64,000 nt of DNA from Acidipropionibacterium thoenii DSM 20276 (GTDB lineage Bacteria > Actinomycetota > Actinomycetes > Propionibacteriales > Propionibacteriaceae), in the NCBI RefSeq assembly GCF_000423445.1, contig NZ_KE384018.1, positions 78,909 through 142,908 of the forward strand, given 5' to 3'. Below the pieces are notes generated by a model that saw nothing but the letters and a program-made list of their open reading frames with translations, did no database searches and was not told the origin of the DNA. Shown here in pieces: positions 30,784 to 39,954 of the stretch. The position numbers were made by a program, and so were the translations under genes. The stretch's first letter is position 1, and every line of letters starts with the position of its first letter.

Positions 30784-32163
30784 ATGGCTGATCTGACATC
30801 GACCTTCTGCGGGGTCAGCGCGCCCAACCCGTTCTGGCTGGCCTCCGCACCGCCCACCAACTCGGCCTACCAGATCAACAAGGCCTTCGAGGCCGGCTGG
30901 GGAGGTGTGGTGTGGAAGACCATCGGCGCCCCGGTGCTCAACATCTCCAACCGCTACGGATCGCTGCGGCACGAGGGCCGCCAGCTGGTCGGGATCAACA
31001 ACATCGAGCTGGTCTCCGACCGCAGCCTGGACATCAGTCTCAAGGAGATCGCCGAGGTCAAGAAGGAGTGGCCCGACCGGGCGGTCTGGGTCTCGGCGAT
31101 GGTCGACGCCAGCCCGAAGGCCTGGCGTGAGATCGTCGACGCCATCGAGCAGACCGGCGCCGACGGGATCGAGCTCAACTTCGGATGCCCCCAGGGGATG
31201 TCTGAGCGGGGCATGGGTGCGGCCGTCGGCCAGGTCCCCGAACTGTGCGGCCAGAACACCGCTTGGGTGCGCGAGTGCACCAGTCTTCCGGTGATCTCCA
31301 AGCTCACCCCCAATGTCACCGACATCAAGGAGCCGGCGCTGGCGGCCCTGCAGGCCGGTGCCGATGCGCTCAGCCTGATCAACACCATCAACTCGATCGC
31401 CTCGGTCGACCTGGACACCGTCCATGTGCTGCCCGATGTCGGCGGTCGCGCCAGTCACGGTGGCTATGCCGGCCCCGCGGTGCGCCCGATCGCGTTGTAC
31501 ATGCTCTCGGAGCTGATGACCGATCCCAGGATCGCCGGCTTCGGCAGGCCGATCAGCGGCATCGGCGGAGTGCAGAGCTGGCAGGACGCCGCGGAGTTCC
31601 TCTGTCTGGGCGCCTCCTCGGTGCAGGTCTGCACCGCGGCGATGCACTACGGCTTCCGGATCGTCGGTGACCTGATCTCCGGACTGTCGAACTGGATGGA
31701 TGAGCACGGCTTCGCCACCATCGAGGACTTCCGCGGCAGGGCCCTGGCGGGGCTGGGCACCTACAACGACCTGGATCTGTCCTACAAGGCGGTGGCCCAC
31801 ATCGACCCGGCGAGGTGCATCACGTGCAATCTGTGCTGGGAGGCCTGCGAGGACACCGCTCACCAGTGCATCGACCTGGTGACTCCCGATGGCGAGGTGG
31901 TGCGGGCCGGCATCGACGAGTCCGTCAGTGGTGCCGCGAGCCGGCTGGGTCGGCCCCTCCCGCAGGTCCGGGAGGCCGATTGTGTCGGATGCGCGCTGTG
32001 CGCCAACGTCTGCCCCGTCGATGACTGCATCACGATGCAGACCCGAGACTCCGGCCGAGCTCCGGTGACCTGGCAGCAGATCACCGCCGAGCGGCCGGAA
32101 GTGACCGACAACTGGCTGGCCATGGATGCCTACCGGGACGAGGTGGGAATTCATATTCACTAG
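30784..32163 (+). CDS. preA: NAD-dependent dihydropyrimidine dehydrogenase, PreA subunit
   Basis: PreA holds the FMN site that reduces uracil and thymine to the 5,6-dihydro forms. The 459-residue protein is a dihydroorotate-dehydrogenase-like barrel (about residues 1-325). It has NFGCPQGMSERGMG, SKLTPNVTDI and SGIGGVQSWQDAAEFL. Two [4Fe-4S] motifs follow at the C-terminus: CITCNLCWEAC and CVGCALCANVCP. At the position of the general-acid cysteine of mammalian enzymes (GLACGQ) this protein reads GAAVGQ by eye alignment. It lies 1 base after preT, so the two subunits are co-translated. Confidence 0.93.
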   Translation: MADLTSTFCGVSAPNPFWLASAPPTNSAYQINKAFEAGWGGVVWKTIGAPVLNISNRYGSLRHEGRQLVGINNIELVSDRSLDISLKEIAEVKKEWPDRAVWVSAMVDASPKAWREIVDAIEQTGADGIELNFGCPQGMSERGMGAAVGQVPELCGQNTAWVRECTSLPVISKLTPNVTDIKEPALAALQAGADALSLINTINSIASVDLDTVHVLPDVGGRASHGGYAGPAVRPIALYMLSELMTDPRIAGFGRPISGIGGVQSWQDAAEFLCLGASSVQVCTAAMHYGFRIVGDLISGLSNWMDEHGFATIEDFRGRALAGLGTYNDLDLSYKAVAHIDPARCITCNLCWEACEDTAHQCIDLVTPDGEVVRAGIDESVSGAASRLGRPLPQVREADCVGCALCANVCPVDDCITMQTRDSGRAPVTWQQITAERPEVTDNWLAMDAYRDEVGIHIH

Positions 32164-32187
32164 CATTCCCTTGCCATTCCCATCACA

Positions 32188-32203
32188 TTGACAGCTGTTG
32201 ACA
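32188..32203 (+). promoter_or_regulatory. Possible -35 region of the NCS1 permease gene
   Basis: Two TTGACA hexamers start 10 bases apart (32188 and 32198). A weak -10 (ATCAAT or TCAATG) lies 16-17 bases after the second. Confidence 0.35.
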
Positions 32204-32274
32204 TTCGGATTCCATCGGCATCAATGCCTTCATTCCCAGAAGGCGACCCCAGACCCTCCCAGAAAGGCTCAGTC

Positions 32275-33891
32275 ATGAGCGTCACAAGACAAGGCTACGG
32301 CCAGCTGATACATGAGGACGGACGCGTTTCCGTCGACGACGTCAGCACCCTGGCCGACTCCACCCTCGCCAATCGCGACCTCGACCCGGTCCCGATCGAG
32401 AAGCGAACCTGGGGCACCTACAACTTCACCGCGCTGTGGGTCGGCATGGCCCACAACATCCCCTCCTGGACGCTGGCCTCCGGTCTGGTGGCCATCGGGA
32501 TGGACTGGAAGCAGTCGGTGCTGACCATCGTGGTCGCCAACATCATCGTGCTCATCCCGATCCTGCTCAATGGCCATGCCGGCACCAAGTACGGCATCCC
32601 CTTCCCGGTCTTCGTGAGGTCCTCCTTCGGTGTCCGCGGGGCCAACCTTCCGGCCATCCTGAGGGCCCTGGTCGCCTGTGCCTGGTTCGGCATCAACACC
32701 TGGATCGGCGGCTCCGGCATCTACCTGCTGGCCGGCAAGCTGATCGGCAACTGGTGGGTCAACGCCGCGGCCGTCGGCGGCCACCCGTGGACGATGTGGT
32801 TCTCCTTCGCGGTCTTCCTGGCCCTGGAGGTCTTCATCATCCTGCACGGGATGGAGGCGGTGCGGAGGTTCGAGAACTGGGCCGCCCCGGTCGTCATCGC
32901 CGCCGCGCTGGCACTGCTGATCTGGATCACCGTCAAGGCCGGCGGCTTCGGCAGCATCCTCAGCGAGCCCGGCACCCTGCACGGTGCCGCCTTCTGGAAG
33001 GTCTTCTTCCCCTCCCTGATGGGCATGATCGGGTTCTGGGCCACCCTGAGCCTCAACATCTCGGACTTCACCCGTTTCGGCGGTTCCCAGAAGGCTCAGA
33101 TCAAGGGCCAGGCGCTCGGCCTTCCCACCACCATGACGCTGTTCGCTCTGCTGTCGGTGCTGGTCACCGCCGCCGGTGAGCGGGTCTGGGGCACCGCGAT
33201 CTGGGATCCCATCGAGCTGACCGCCAAGATCGAGAACCCGATCGGCATCCTGGTCGCGCTGTTCACCGTTCTGGTGGCCTCGCTGTCGGTCAACATCGCT
33301 GCCAACCTGGTGAGCCCGGCCTACGACTTCGCCAATGCGCTTCCGAAGTACATCACCTTCAAGCGCGGAGCCATCGTGGCCATCATCATCGGTGTCCTCA
33401 TCCAGCCCTGGCGCCTGATTGCCAACCCGGACATGTACATCTTCACCTGGTTGGGCTTCTACGGCGGCATCCTCGGACCGATCGCCGGCATCCTCATCGG
33501 CGACTACTGGATCGTGCGCCAGAAGTTCCTGGTGGTTCCCGACCTGTACTCCTCCCGCAAGGACGGCGCGTACTGGTTCACCGGTGGCTGGAACTGGCGC
33601 GGAGTGGTCACCCTCGTGGTGTCTGCGCTGCTGGCCATCGGAGGGTCCTACTCCGGGGTCGACGCCAAGGGTGTCAAGAGCGGCCCCTTCCCGGTCGACG
33701 GCCTGATCCCCTTCCTCAAGCCGCTGGCCGATTTCGGATGGCTGATCGGCATCATCGCCGCGATCGTCCTGCAGGTGGCCTTCAACAAGATCTTCCCGCC
33801 GGCCCATCTGAAGGACTCGCTGCTCGATGAGTCCAGGCTGACGGTCCCCGAGCCGGTCGGCCCGAGGAATGTCCCCGACACCGTGGCCTGA
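32275..33891 (+). CDS. NCS1 family nucleobase/allantoin permease
   Basis: This 538-residue membrane protein of the nucleobase:cation symporter-1 family has about 12 helices. The opening block PIEKRTWGTYNFTALWVGMAHNI is the family's first helix. ACAWFGINTWIGG and the long GMIGFWATLSLNISDFTRF helix match regions lining the substrate site in Mhp1. Members import uracil, allantoin, hydantoins or cytosine. Lying between preA and the ureidopropionase gene, uracil/thymine or a dihydropyrimidine is the likely cargo. The ATG has AGAAAGG upstream; the frame's upstream extension to 32188 has no homology. Confidence 0.9.
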   Translation: MSVTRQGYGQLIHEDGRVSVDDVSTLADSTLANRDLDPVPIEKRTWGTYNFTALWVGMAHNIPSWTLASGLVAIGMDWKQSVLTIVVANIIVLIPILLNGHAGTKYGIPFPVFVRSSFGVRGANLPAILRALVACAWFGINTWIGGSGIYLLAGKLIGNWWVNAAAVGGHPWTMWFSFAVFLALEVFIILHGMEAVRRFENWAAPVVIAAALALLIWITVKAGGFGSILSEPGTLHGAAFWKVFFPSLMGMIGFWATLSLNISDFTRFGGSQKAQIKGQALGLPTTMTLFALLSVLVTAAGERVWGTAIWDPIELTAKIENPIGILVALFTVLVASLSVNIAANLVSPAYDFANALPKYITFKRGAIVAIIIGVLIQPWRLIANPDMYIFTWLGFYGGILGPIAGILIGDYWIVRQKFLVVPDLYSSRKDGAYWFTGGWNWRGVVTLVVSALLAIGGSYSGVDAKGVKSGPFPVDGLIPFLKPLADFGWLIGIIAAIVLQVAFNKIFPPAHLKDSLLDESRLTVPEPVGPRNVPDTVA

Positions 33892-33908
33892 TCGTCCACA
33901 CCCTGGCA

Positions 33909-33932
33909 GGCGGCCGCTGGGAAGCGGCCGCC
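33909..33932 (+). terminator. Intercistronic hairpin after the NCS1 gene
   Basis: A perfect 10-bp stem (GGCGGCCGCT and its complement) with a GGGA loop lies between the permease and ureidopropionase genes. Confidence 0.5.
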
Positions 33933-33984
33933 CCAGGACCTGCCCCGAGAGTTTTGTACCGCAACAGATAAGGAATCTCGAACA

Positions 33985-34833
33985 ATGTCTGTAGTGAAAG
34001 CAGCGATCACCCAGTGCACCTGGACCGGTGACAAGCAGTCGATGATCGACAAGCATGTCTCCTACGTCGAGAAGGCCGCCGCCGAGGGCGTCCAGGTGAT
34101 CTGCTTCCAAGAACTGTTCTTCGGGCCCTACTTCGGCATCGTCCAGGACAAGAAGTACTACGACTACGCCGAGTCGATCCCCGGCCCGACCACTGACACC
34201 TTCTGCGAACTGGCCAGGAAGTACCACATGGTCATCATCCTTCCGATCTACGAGGAGGAGATGACCGGGGTGTACTACAACACCGCAGTCGTCATCGACG
34301 CCGACGGTTCGATTCTCGGCAAGTACCGCAAGTCCCAGATCCCGCACGTGAACGCCTTCTGGGAGAAGTTCTACTTCCGCCCCGGCAACACCGGCTTCAA
34401 GGTGTGGAACACCGCCGTCGGCAAGGTCGGCGTCTGTATCTGTTACGACCGTCACTTCCCGGAGAGCTGGAGATGCCTGGGACTGGCCGGAGCGGAGATC
34501 GTCTTCAACCCGAACGCCTCGGCCCCGGGCCTGTCGAACCGGCTGTGGGAGCTGGAGCAGTGCGCCGCCGCCGGTGCCAACGGCTACTTCGTGCTGGTGC
34601 CCAACCGGGTCGGCTTGGAGTCCGACGAGTTCGGCGAGGAGGCGGTCGACTTCTACGGCAGCTCCTTCGTGGCCGACCCGCGCGGCAACTATGTCGGTGA
34701 GGTCGGTTCCACCGACACCGAGGAGATGCTGGTGCGCGACCTGGACCTGGACATGATCGAGGACACCCGCCGTGACTGGCAGTTCTACCGGGACCGTCGT
34801 CCCGATCTCTACTCCCCGATCGTGGCGGGCTGA
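33985..34833 (+). CDS. Beta-ureidopropionase (N-carbamoyl-beta-alanine amidohydrolase)
   Basis: The enzyme hydrolyses N-carbamoyl-beta-alanine to beta-alanine, CO2 and ammonia, the third step of reductive pyrimidine breakdown. This 282-residue nitrilase-superfamily protein has the Glu43 (CFQELFFGPYF), Lys116 (KYRKSQIPH) and Cys153 (CICYDRHFPE) triad. The wording around each residue is that of the carbamoylase branch rather than the plain nitrilases. The eukaryote-type name for this nitrilase form is UPB1. GGAAT lies before the ATG as a weak ribosome site. It ends 9 bases before hydA. Confidence 0.9.
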   Translation: MSVVKAAITQCTWTGDKQSMIDKHVSYVEKAAAEGVQVICFQELFFGPYFGIVQDKKYYDYAESIPGPTTDTFCELARKYHMVIILPIYEEEMTGVYYNTAVVIDADGSILGKYRKSQIPHVNAFWEKFYFRPGNTGFKVWNTAVGKVGVCICYDRHFPESWRCLGLAGAEIVFNPNASAPGLSNRLWELEQCAAAGANGYFVLVPNRVGLESDEFGEEAVDFYGSSFVADPRGNYVGEVGSTDTEEMLVRDLDLDMIEDTRRDWQFYRDRRPDLYSPIVAG

Positions 34834-34842
34834 GGCGGCATC

Positions 34843-36261
34843 ATGGCTATCACACTCATCAAGGGCGGAACCGTCGTCAGCTCCACCGGACGCAGCAAGC
34901 AGGACGTCCTGATCGACGGCCAGACCATCGCCGCGGTGCTCGATCCCGCCGACACCAGCCTCGCGGCCGACCTGACGGAGCGGGCCGACACGGTCGTCGA
35001 CGCCACCGGGAAGTACGTCATCCCCGGCGGGATCGACGCCCACACCCACATGGAGATGCCCTTCGGCGGCACCTTCGCCAGCGACACCTTCGAGACCGGC
35101 ACCCGGGCCGCGGCATGGGGCGGGACCACCACCATCATCGACTTCGCGGTCCAGAACAAGGGCGGGTCGGTCAAGGACGCCATCGAGCAGTGGCACCAGA
35201 AGGCCGCCGGTGAATGCGCGATCGACTACGCCTTTCACCAGATCCTCGGGGACATCAACGAGCAATCGCTGATCGACCTGAGGTCGCTGGCGGCCGAGGG
35301 GGTCACCAGCTTCAAGATGTTCACCGCGTACCCGGGGGTGTTCTACAGCACCGACGACCAGATCTTCCGCGCCATGCAGGTCGCCGCCGAGGAGGGCCTG
35401 CTGCCGATGATGCACGCCGAGAACGGCCCGGTCATCGACGTCATCGCCGAGCAGCTGGTCAAGGAGGGCAAGACCTCGCCGTACTACCACGGCATCGCCC
35501 GGCCCTGGGAGATGGAGGAGGAGGCCACTCACCGCACCATCATGTTGAGCCGGGTGGCCCACAGCCCGGTCTACATCGTGCACGTCACCGCCAAGCAGGC
35601 GATGCGTCAGGTGCAGGCCGCCCGTGCCGATGGCCACCTGGTGTTCGGCGAATCCTGCCCGCAGTACCTCTATCAGTCCCTGGAGGAGCAGCTCGGGGCT
35701 CCCGGCTTCGAGGGCGCCAAGTACGTCTGCAGCCCGCCGCTGCGCTCGAAGGAGGAGGGCCATCAGGAGGATCTGTGGATGGCCCTTCGGACCGATGCGC
35801 TGTCCGTGGTGGCCACCGACCACTGCCCCTTCTGCATGAAGCAGAAGCAGATGGGAGCCAACGACTTCCGCAAGATCCCCAATGGGATGGGTCTGGTCGA
35901 GCACCGGATGGACCTGATGTACCAGGGCACCGTCAACGGCAGGATCAGCCTGGAGAGGTTCGTCGACATCACCAGCACAGGACCGGCCCGGATCTTCGGG
36001 CTCTACGGCAGGAAGGGGGTCATCACCCCCGGAGCCGACGGCGATGTGGTGGTCTACGACCCCAATGGCACCACGACCATCGGGATCAACGACACCCACC
36101 ACATGAATCTCGACTACTCCAACTTCGAGGGCTGGCACATCGACGGCCACGTGGACACCGTGCTGAGCCGCGGCAAGGTGGTGGTCGACGAGACCGGCTA
36201 CGTCGGCACCAAGGGAGACGGCGAGTTCGTCGCCTGCAAGCCGAGCCAGATGATCGGCTGA
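34843..36261 (+). CDS. hydA: Dihydropyrimidinase
   Basis: Dihydropyrimidinase opens dihydrouracil and dihydrothymine to the N-carbamoyl beta-amino acids. The 472-residue amidohydrolase has the two-metal centre residues His67 and His69 (DAHTHMEMPF), the lysine to be carbamylated (Lys158, FKMFTAYPG), His191 (MMHAENG), His247 (YIVHVTAK) and an aspartate in ATDHCPF. The length is standard for the D-hydantoinase/dihydropyrimidinase group. It follows the ureidopropionase gene by 9 bases, and a strong hairpin ends the unit. With preTA and the aminotransferase it gives the full route from uracil to malonic semialdehyde. Confidence 0.94.
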   Translation: MAITLIKGGTVVSSTGRSKQDVLIDGQTIAAVLDPADTSLAADLTERADTVVDATGKYVIPGGIDAHTHMEMPFGGTFASDTFETGTRAAAWGGTTTIIDFAVQNKGGSVKDAIEQWHQKAAGECAIDYAFHQILGDINEQSLIDLRSLAAEGVTSFKMFTAYPGVFYSTDDQIFRAMQVAAEEGLLPMMHAENGPVIDVIAEQLVKEGKTSPYYHGIARPWEMEEEATHRTIMLSRVAHSPVYIVHVTAKQAMRQVQAARADGHLVFGESCPQYLYQSLEEQLGAPGFEGAKYVCSPPLRSKEEGHQEDLWMALRTDALSVVATDHCPFCMKQKQMGANDFRKIPNGMGLVEHRMDLMYQGTVNGRISLERFVDITSTGPARIFGLYGRKGVITPGADGDVVVYDPNGTTTIGINDTHHMNLDYSNFEGWHIDGHVDTVLSRGKVVVDETGYVGTKGDGEFVACKPSQMIG

Positions 36262-36309
36262 GTCGCCCGTGGCACCGGCGGCGTCGCGGTCGACCGGTGG
36301 AGGTGGTGG

Positions 36310-36345
36310 CGGCGAGGGTCGGGGTGGAAGCCCCGGCCCTCGCCG
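36310..36345 (+). terminator. Terminator after hydA
   Basis: A 15-bp GC stem (CGGCGAGGGTCGGGG against CCCCGGCCCTCGCCG, one G-T pair) has a 6-base loop. Its sequence is nearly that of the terminator at 29094. Confidence 0.6.
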
Positions 36346-36475
36346 TGCCCGCCAGCCCCTCCCGAGTGAGCTGTGCAGCGGAGCCGTAGGCTCAGCACCG
36401 GGGCAACGGGGCAGGGCGACGATCCAGCCCAGCCCCACGATGCCGAGAACGGTGCCGAGACGGAGGAGTCGAACA

Positions 36476-37498
36476 GTGGTGGCAGTCGATGTCAACGAGC
36501 TCGTCGAGCAGGTGGTCGCGGGAAGCCGGCCGCAGATCGCCCGGGCACTGACCCTGGTGGAGTCCAGCAGGCCGGCGGACCGGGAACGCACCCGCGAGAT
36601 GCTGAGGCTGCTGGCCCCCTACACCGGCAAGGCCATCCGGGTCGGCATCTCGGGGGTGCCCGGAGCCGGCAAGTCCACCTTCATCGACGCGATGGGCTGC
36701 CGGCTGGTCGACGAGTACCACCACAAGGTCGCGGTGCTGGCCATCGATCCCTCCTCGGCCAATACTGGCGGGTCGATCCTCGGCGACCGGACCCGGATGG
36801 CGGCCCTCGCCGAGCGGGAGGACGCCTTCGTGCGTCCCTCACCCTCTGGGGGCTCACTGGGAGGGGTGGCACGGGCCACCCGCGAGGCGATCGTGGTGAT
36901 GGAGGCGGCCGGCTACGACGTCGTGATGATCGAGACGGTCGGCGTCGGTCAGTCCGAGGTGGCGGTGGCGGGGATGGTCGACACCTTCCTGCTGCTGTCG
37001 GTGGCCGGTACCGGCGACCAGTTGCAGGGCATCAAGAAGGGGATCCTCGAGCTGGCCGATGTCGTGGCGGTCAACAAGGCCGACGGCGAGAACGCCCCCA
37101 ACGCCCGGGAGGCGGCCCGCAACCTGCGCCAGGCGATGCGAATGGTGTCCTCGGCCGAGGACGGCCGCAAGGTGCCGGTGGTCACCTGCTCGGCGGTCAC
37201 CGGGGAGGGGCTGGACGACGTCTGGAAGGCGGTCCTCGACCATCGCGAGTGGCTGTCCGGCAACGGATCCCTGGAAGCCCGCCGGATCGCCCAGCAGCAC
37301 GAGTGGATGTGGTCGATCATCCGCAATCAGATCATGGACTCCTTGGACGGAGATCCGCGGGTCCGGGCTCGCGCCGAGGAGGTGGGCCGGCTGATCGACG
37401 ACGGCCGGACCGACGCCTTGGATGCCGCCGAACAGGTGCTGGGGGTGTTCGCCGAACAGCTGCCCGAGTTCGGATGGGCACGAGCCGGCCAGAAGTAG
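36476..37498 (+). CDS. meaB: Methylmalonyl-CoA mutase-associated GTPase MeaB
   Basis: MeaB is a G3E-type GTPase that loads and protects the adenosylcobalamin cofactor of methylmalonyl-CoA mutase. The 340-residue protein has P-loop GVPGAGKST (Lys66), Walker-B-like MIETVGVGQSE near 151-161, and base-recognition NKAD at 200-203. GTG 36476 has GGAGGAG 8 bases upstream and is preferred over longer frames to 36269. The mutase genes usually next to it (mutA, mutB) are not in this window. In propionate-forming bacteria the mutase is central to the Wood-Werkman cycle, so this orphan position is notable. Confidence 0.92.
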   Translation: MVAVDVNELVEQVVAGSRPQIARALTLVESSRPADRERTREMLRLLAPYTGKAIRVGISGVPGAGKSTFIDAMGCRLVDEYHHKVAVLAIDPSSANTGGSILGDRTRMAALAEREDAFVRPSPSGGSLGGVARATREAIVVMEAAGYDVVMIETVGVGQSEVAVAGMVDTFLLLSVAGTGDQLQGIKKGILELADVVAVNKADGENAPNAREAARNLRQAMRMVSSAEDGRKVPVVTCSAVTGEGLDDVWKAVLDHREWLSGNGSLEARRIAQQHEWMWSIIRNQIMDSLDGDPRVRARAEEVGRLIDDGRTDALDAAEQVLGVFAEQLPEFGWARAGQK

Positions 37499-37603
37499 CG
37501 GCCCGGGCGGCGTCGCGCAGATGGTCCCCGAACCGCCGACCGGTCATCGCCCCGGCAGGTGACCACCGATCAACTCCCCTGTCACACCGATGATCCGAAC
37601 CGG

Positions 37604-37609
37604 TAGATT
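37604..37609 (+). promoter_or_regulatory. Leaderless -10 box (TAGATT) for purL
   Basis: TAGATT is followed by 6 bases and the purL GTG at 37616. No ribosome binding site is present. Confidence 0.5.
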
Positions 37610-37615
37610 GTCCTC

Positions 37616-39874
37616 GTGGCCGACACTGTAGAAAATGCCCGCAACACCCCAGACCTCGACCAGCCCTGGGCTGAGCTGGGGCTGGCTGAGGATGAATACC
37701 GCAGCATCCGTGAGATCCTGGGGCGCCGCCCAACCGGCGGCGAGCTGGCGATGTACTCGGTGATGTGGTCGGAGCACTGCTCCTACAAATCCTCGAAGAT
37801 CTACCTCAAGAAGTTCGCCGCGCTGCCCCAGACCACCCCCCGCGGCCCGCTGCTGGCAGGTATCGGCGACAACGCAGGGGTGGTGGACATCGGCAACGGG
37901 TTGGCAGTGACCTTCAAGGCCGAGTCCCACAACCACCCCTCCTATGTGGAGCCTCATCAGGGGGCGGCCACCGGCGTCGGCGGCATCGTGCGGGACATCA
38001 TGGCGATGGGAGCCCGTCCGATCGGCGTCATGAACGCACTGGGATTCGGCCCTCTGGAGGCCCCCGACACCGCTCGGGTGCTGCCCGGAGTGGTCTCGGG
38101 GATCGGCGACTACGGCAACTGCCTCGGGCTGCCGACGATCGGCGGGCAGACCCTGTTCGACCCCACCTTCTACGGCAATCCGCTGGTGAACGCGCTGTGC
38201 GTGGGCCTGCTGCGCCACGAGGACCTGCAGTTCGCCAAGGCCTCCGGTGAGGGCAATCTGGTCATCCTGTTCGGCGCGGCCACCGGCGGCGACGGCATCG
38301 GCGGGGCCTCCATCCTGGCCTCGGAGTCCTTCGAGGCGGCGGGGGAGTCCAAGCGGCCCAGCGTCCAGGTCGGCGACCCGTTCATGGAGAAGCTGCTCAT
38401 CGAGTGCACCCTCGACCTGTTCAATGCCGGGGTCTGCGAGGCGCTCCAGGACTTCGGCGCAGCCGGGATCTCCTGCGCCACCTCCGAGCTGGCCAGCGCC
38501 GGCGACGGCGGGATGCATGTCGAGCTGGACCTGGTGCCGCTGCGCGACCCGAACCTGGCTCCCGAGGAGATCCTGATGAGCGAGTCCCAGGAGCGGATGG
38601 CGGCGGTCGTCACCCCCGCCAACCTGGCCCGGTTCATGGAGATCTGCGAGCACTGGGAGGTCCAGGCGACCGTCATCGGCGAGGTCACCGAGGACGACCG
38701 ACTCATCATCGACTGGCACGGCGAGAGGATCGTCGACGTCGACCCGCACACCGTGGCCCATGACTCCCCGGAGTTGCACATGCCGGTGGCCCGGCCCGAC
38801 TGGATCGACCCGCTCAACGCCGATCACGCCAACAACCTGCCTCGATCCAATGACGGCGCTGCCCTGGCGGGCCAGATGGTGGCGCTGGCCGGTTCGTCGA
38901 ATCTGTGCGACAAGTCCTGGATCACCGATCAGTACGACCGCTTCGTGCGCGGCAACACGGTGCTCGCCCAGCCCGCCGATGCCGGGATAATCCGCGTCGA
39001 CGAGCAGACCGGGCTGGGAATCGCGCTGTCCCTGGACGCCAACCCGCGCTACACCATGCTCAACCCCTACCTGGGTGCTCAGCTGGCGCTGGCGGAGTCC
39101 TTCCGCAATGTCGCCGTCACCGGGGCGACGCCGGTCGCGATCACCGACTGCCTCAACTACGGCTCGCCCTACGACCCGAATGTGATGTGGCAGTTCTCCG
39201 AGACCATCCTCGGCCTGGTCGATGGCTGCCGGGAGCTCGGCGTCCCGGTCACCGGGGGCAATGTCAGCCTGCACAACCGCACCGGCGAGCAGTCGATCCG
39301 GCCCACCCCGCTGGTGGGGATGCTCGGCATCATCGACGACGTGCGGACCCGGATCCCGACCGGTTTCGCCCACTCCGGAGACGCCGTGCTGCTGCTCGGC
39401 GAGACGAAGTTCGAGCTGGGCGGGTCGGCCTGGGAGGACGTCGTCCACGACGGCCACCTCGGCGGGATGCCCCCGATGCCCAACCTGCCCGCCGAGAAGG
39501 CGCTCGGACAGGTGCTGGCCGCCGCAGCGGCCGACGGACTGCTCAGCTCCGCCCACGACCTGTCCGAGGGAGGACTGTCCCAGGCTCTGGTGGAGGCCTG
39601 CCTCGATCACGGCATCGGCGTCAGTCTCACCCTTCCCGAGGGGGAGCCCGCGGTGACGCTGTTCTCCGAGAGCCCGGCCCGCGCCCTGGTGTCCCTGTCG
39701 GGGGCCGACTACCAGCGGTTCACCGACCTGTGCGCCGAGCACGGGGTGCCGGTTGCCCGGCTGGGCGAGGTGGTCGACTCCGGGGAGATCGAGATCCAGG
39801 ATCTGCTCAGCCTCGACCTCGCCACTCTGCGCAAGACCTGGCAGGCGCCGATCCCGGCAGCCATGGAGATCTGA
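37616..39874 (+). CDS. purL: FGAM synthetase large subunit PurL
   Basis: PurL uses ATP and ammonia from PurQ to convert FGAR to FGAM. At 752 residues it is the small Gram-positive-type subunit that needs separate PurS and PurQ, both found at 13 kb. Landmarks are the active-site His54 in [22 protein letters not shown] and [17 protein letters not shown] second AIR-synthetase-like repeat follows ([27 protein letters not shown]). The leaderless -10 box fixes the GTG start. No other pur gene is adjacent, so the complex is encoded from two loci. Confidence 0.96.
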   Translation: MADTVENARNTPDLDQPWAELGLAEDEYRSIREILGRRPTGGELAMYSVMWSEHCSYKSSKIYLKKFAALPQTTPRGPLLAGIGDNAGVVDIGNGLAVTFKAESHNHPSYVEPHQGAATGVGGIVRDIMAMGARPIGVMNALGFGPLEAPDTARVLPGVVSGIGDYGNCLGLPTIGGQTLFDPTFYGNPLVNALCVGLLRHEDLQFAKASGEGNLVILFGAATGGDGIGGASILASESFEAAGESKRPSVQVGDPFMEKLLIECTLDLFNAGVCEALQDFGAAGISCATSELASAGDGGMHVELDLVPLRDPNLAPEEILMSESQERMAAVVTPANLARFMEICEHWEVQATVIGEVTEDDRLIIDWHGERIVDVDPHTVAHDSPELHMPVARPDWIDPLNADHANNLPRSNDGAALAGQMVALAGSSNLCDKSWITDQYDRFVRGNTVLAQPADAGIIRVDEQTGLGIALSLDANPRYTMLNPYLGAQLALAESFRNVAVTGATPVAITDCLNYGSPYDPNVMWQFSETILGLVDGCRELGVPVTGGNVSLHNRTGEQSIRPTPLVGMLGIIDDVRTRIPTGFAHSGDAVLLLGETKFELGGSAWEDVVHDGHLGGMPPMPNLPAEKALGQVLAAAAADGLLSSAHDLSEGGLSQALVEACLDHGIGVSLTLPEGEPAVTLFSESPARALVSLSGADYQRFTDLCAEHGVPVARLGEVVDSGEIEIQDLLSLDLATLRKTWQAPIPAAMEI

Positions 39875-39923
39875 GTCGACGGTTCCGGTACTCGTCGGGA
39901 ACTGGTCATGGACAGTTATCGGG

Positions 39924-39937
39924 ATTGAGTCCTCAAT
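39924..39937 (+). promoter_or_regulatory. Palindromic operator candidate at the norB promoter
   Basis: ATTGAG-TC-CTCAAT is a perfect palindrome located 4 bases before the TAGAGT -10 box, in the -35/-10 spacer. A repressor bound here would block the promoter. It resembles but does not match FNR/CRP sites. Confidence 0.45.
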
Positions 39938-39941
39938 AATC

Positions 39942-39947
39942 TAGAGT
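39942..39947 (+). promoter_or_regulatory. Leaderless -10 box (TAGAGT) for norB
   Basis: TAGAGT is followed by 7 bases and the norB ATG at 39955, without a Shine-Dalgarno sequence. Confidence 0.5.
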
Positions 39948-39954
39948 CCTGCCC

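Noticed and set aside
32269..36591. A 1440-codon open frame on the minus strand
   Set aside because: It lies antisense to the NCS1, ureidopropionase, hydA and meaB genes, has low-complexity His/Asp/Gly-rich composition and matches no family. It is an artefact of high third-position GC.
39925..39936. FNR/CRP-like site before norB
   Set aside because: TTGA-N4-TCAA is two bases shorter than the TTGAT-N4-ATCAA pattern. I keep only a neutral palindrome call.
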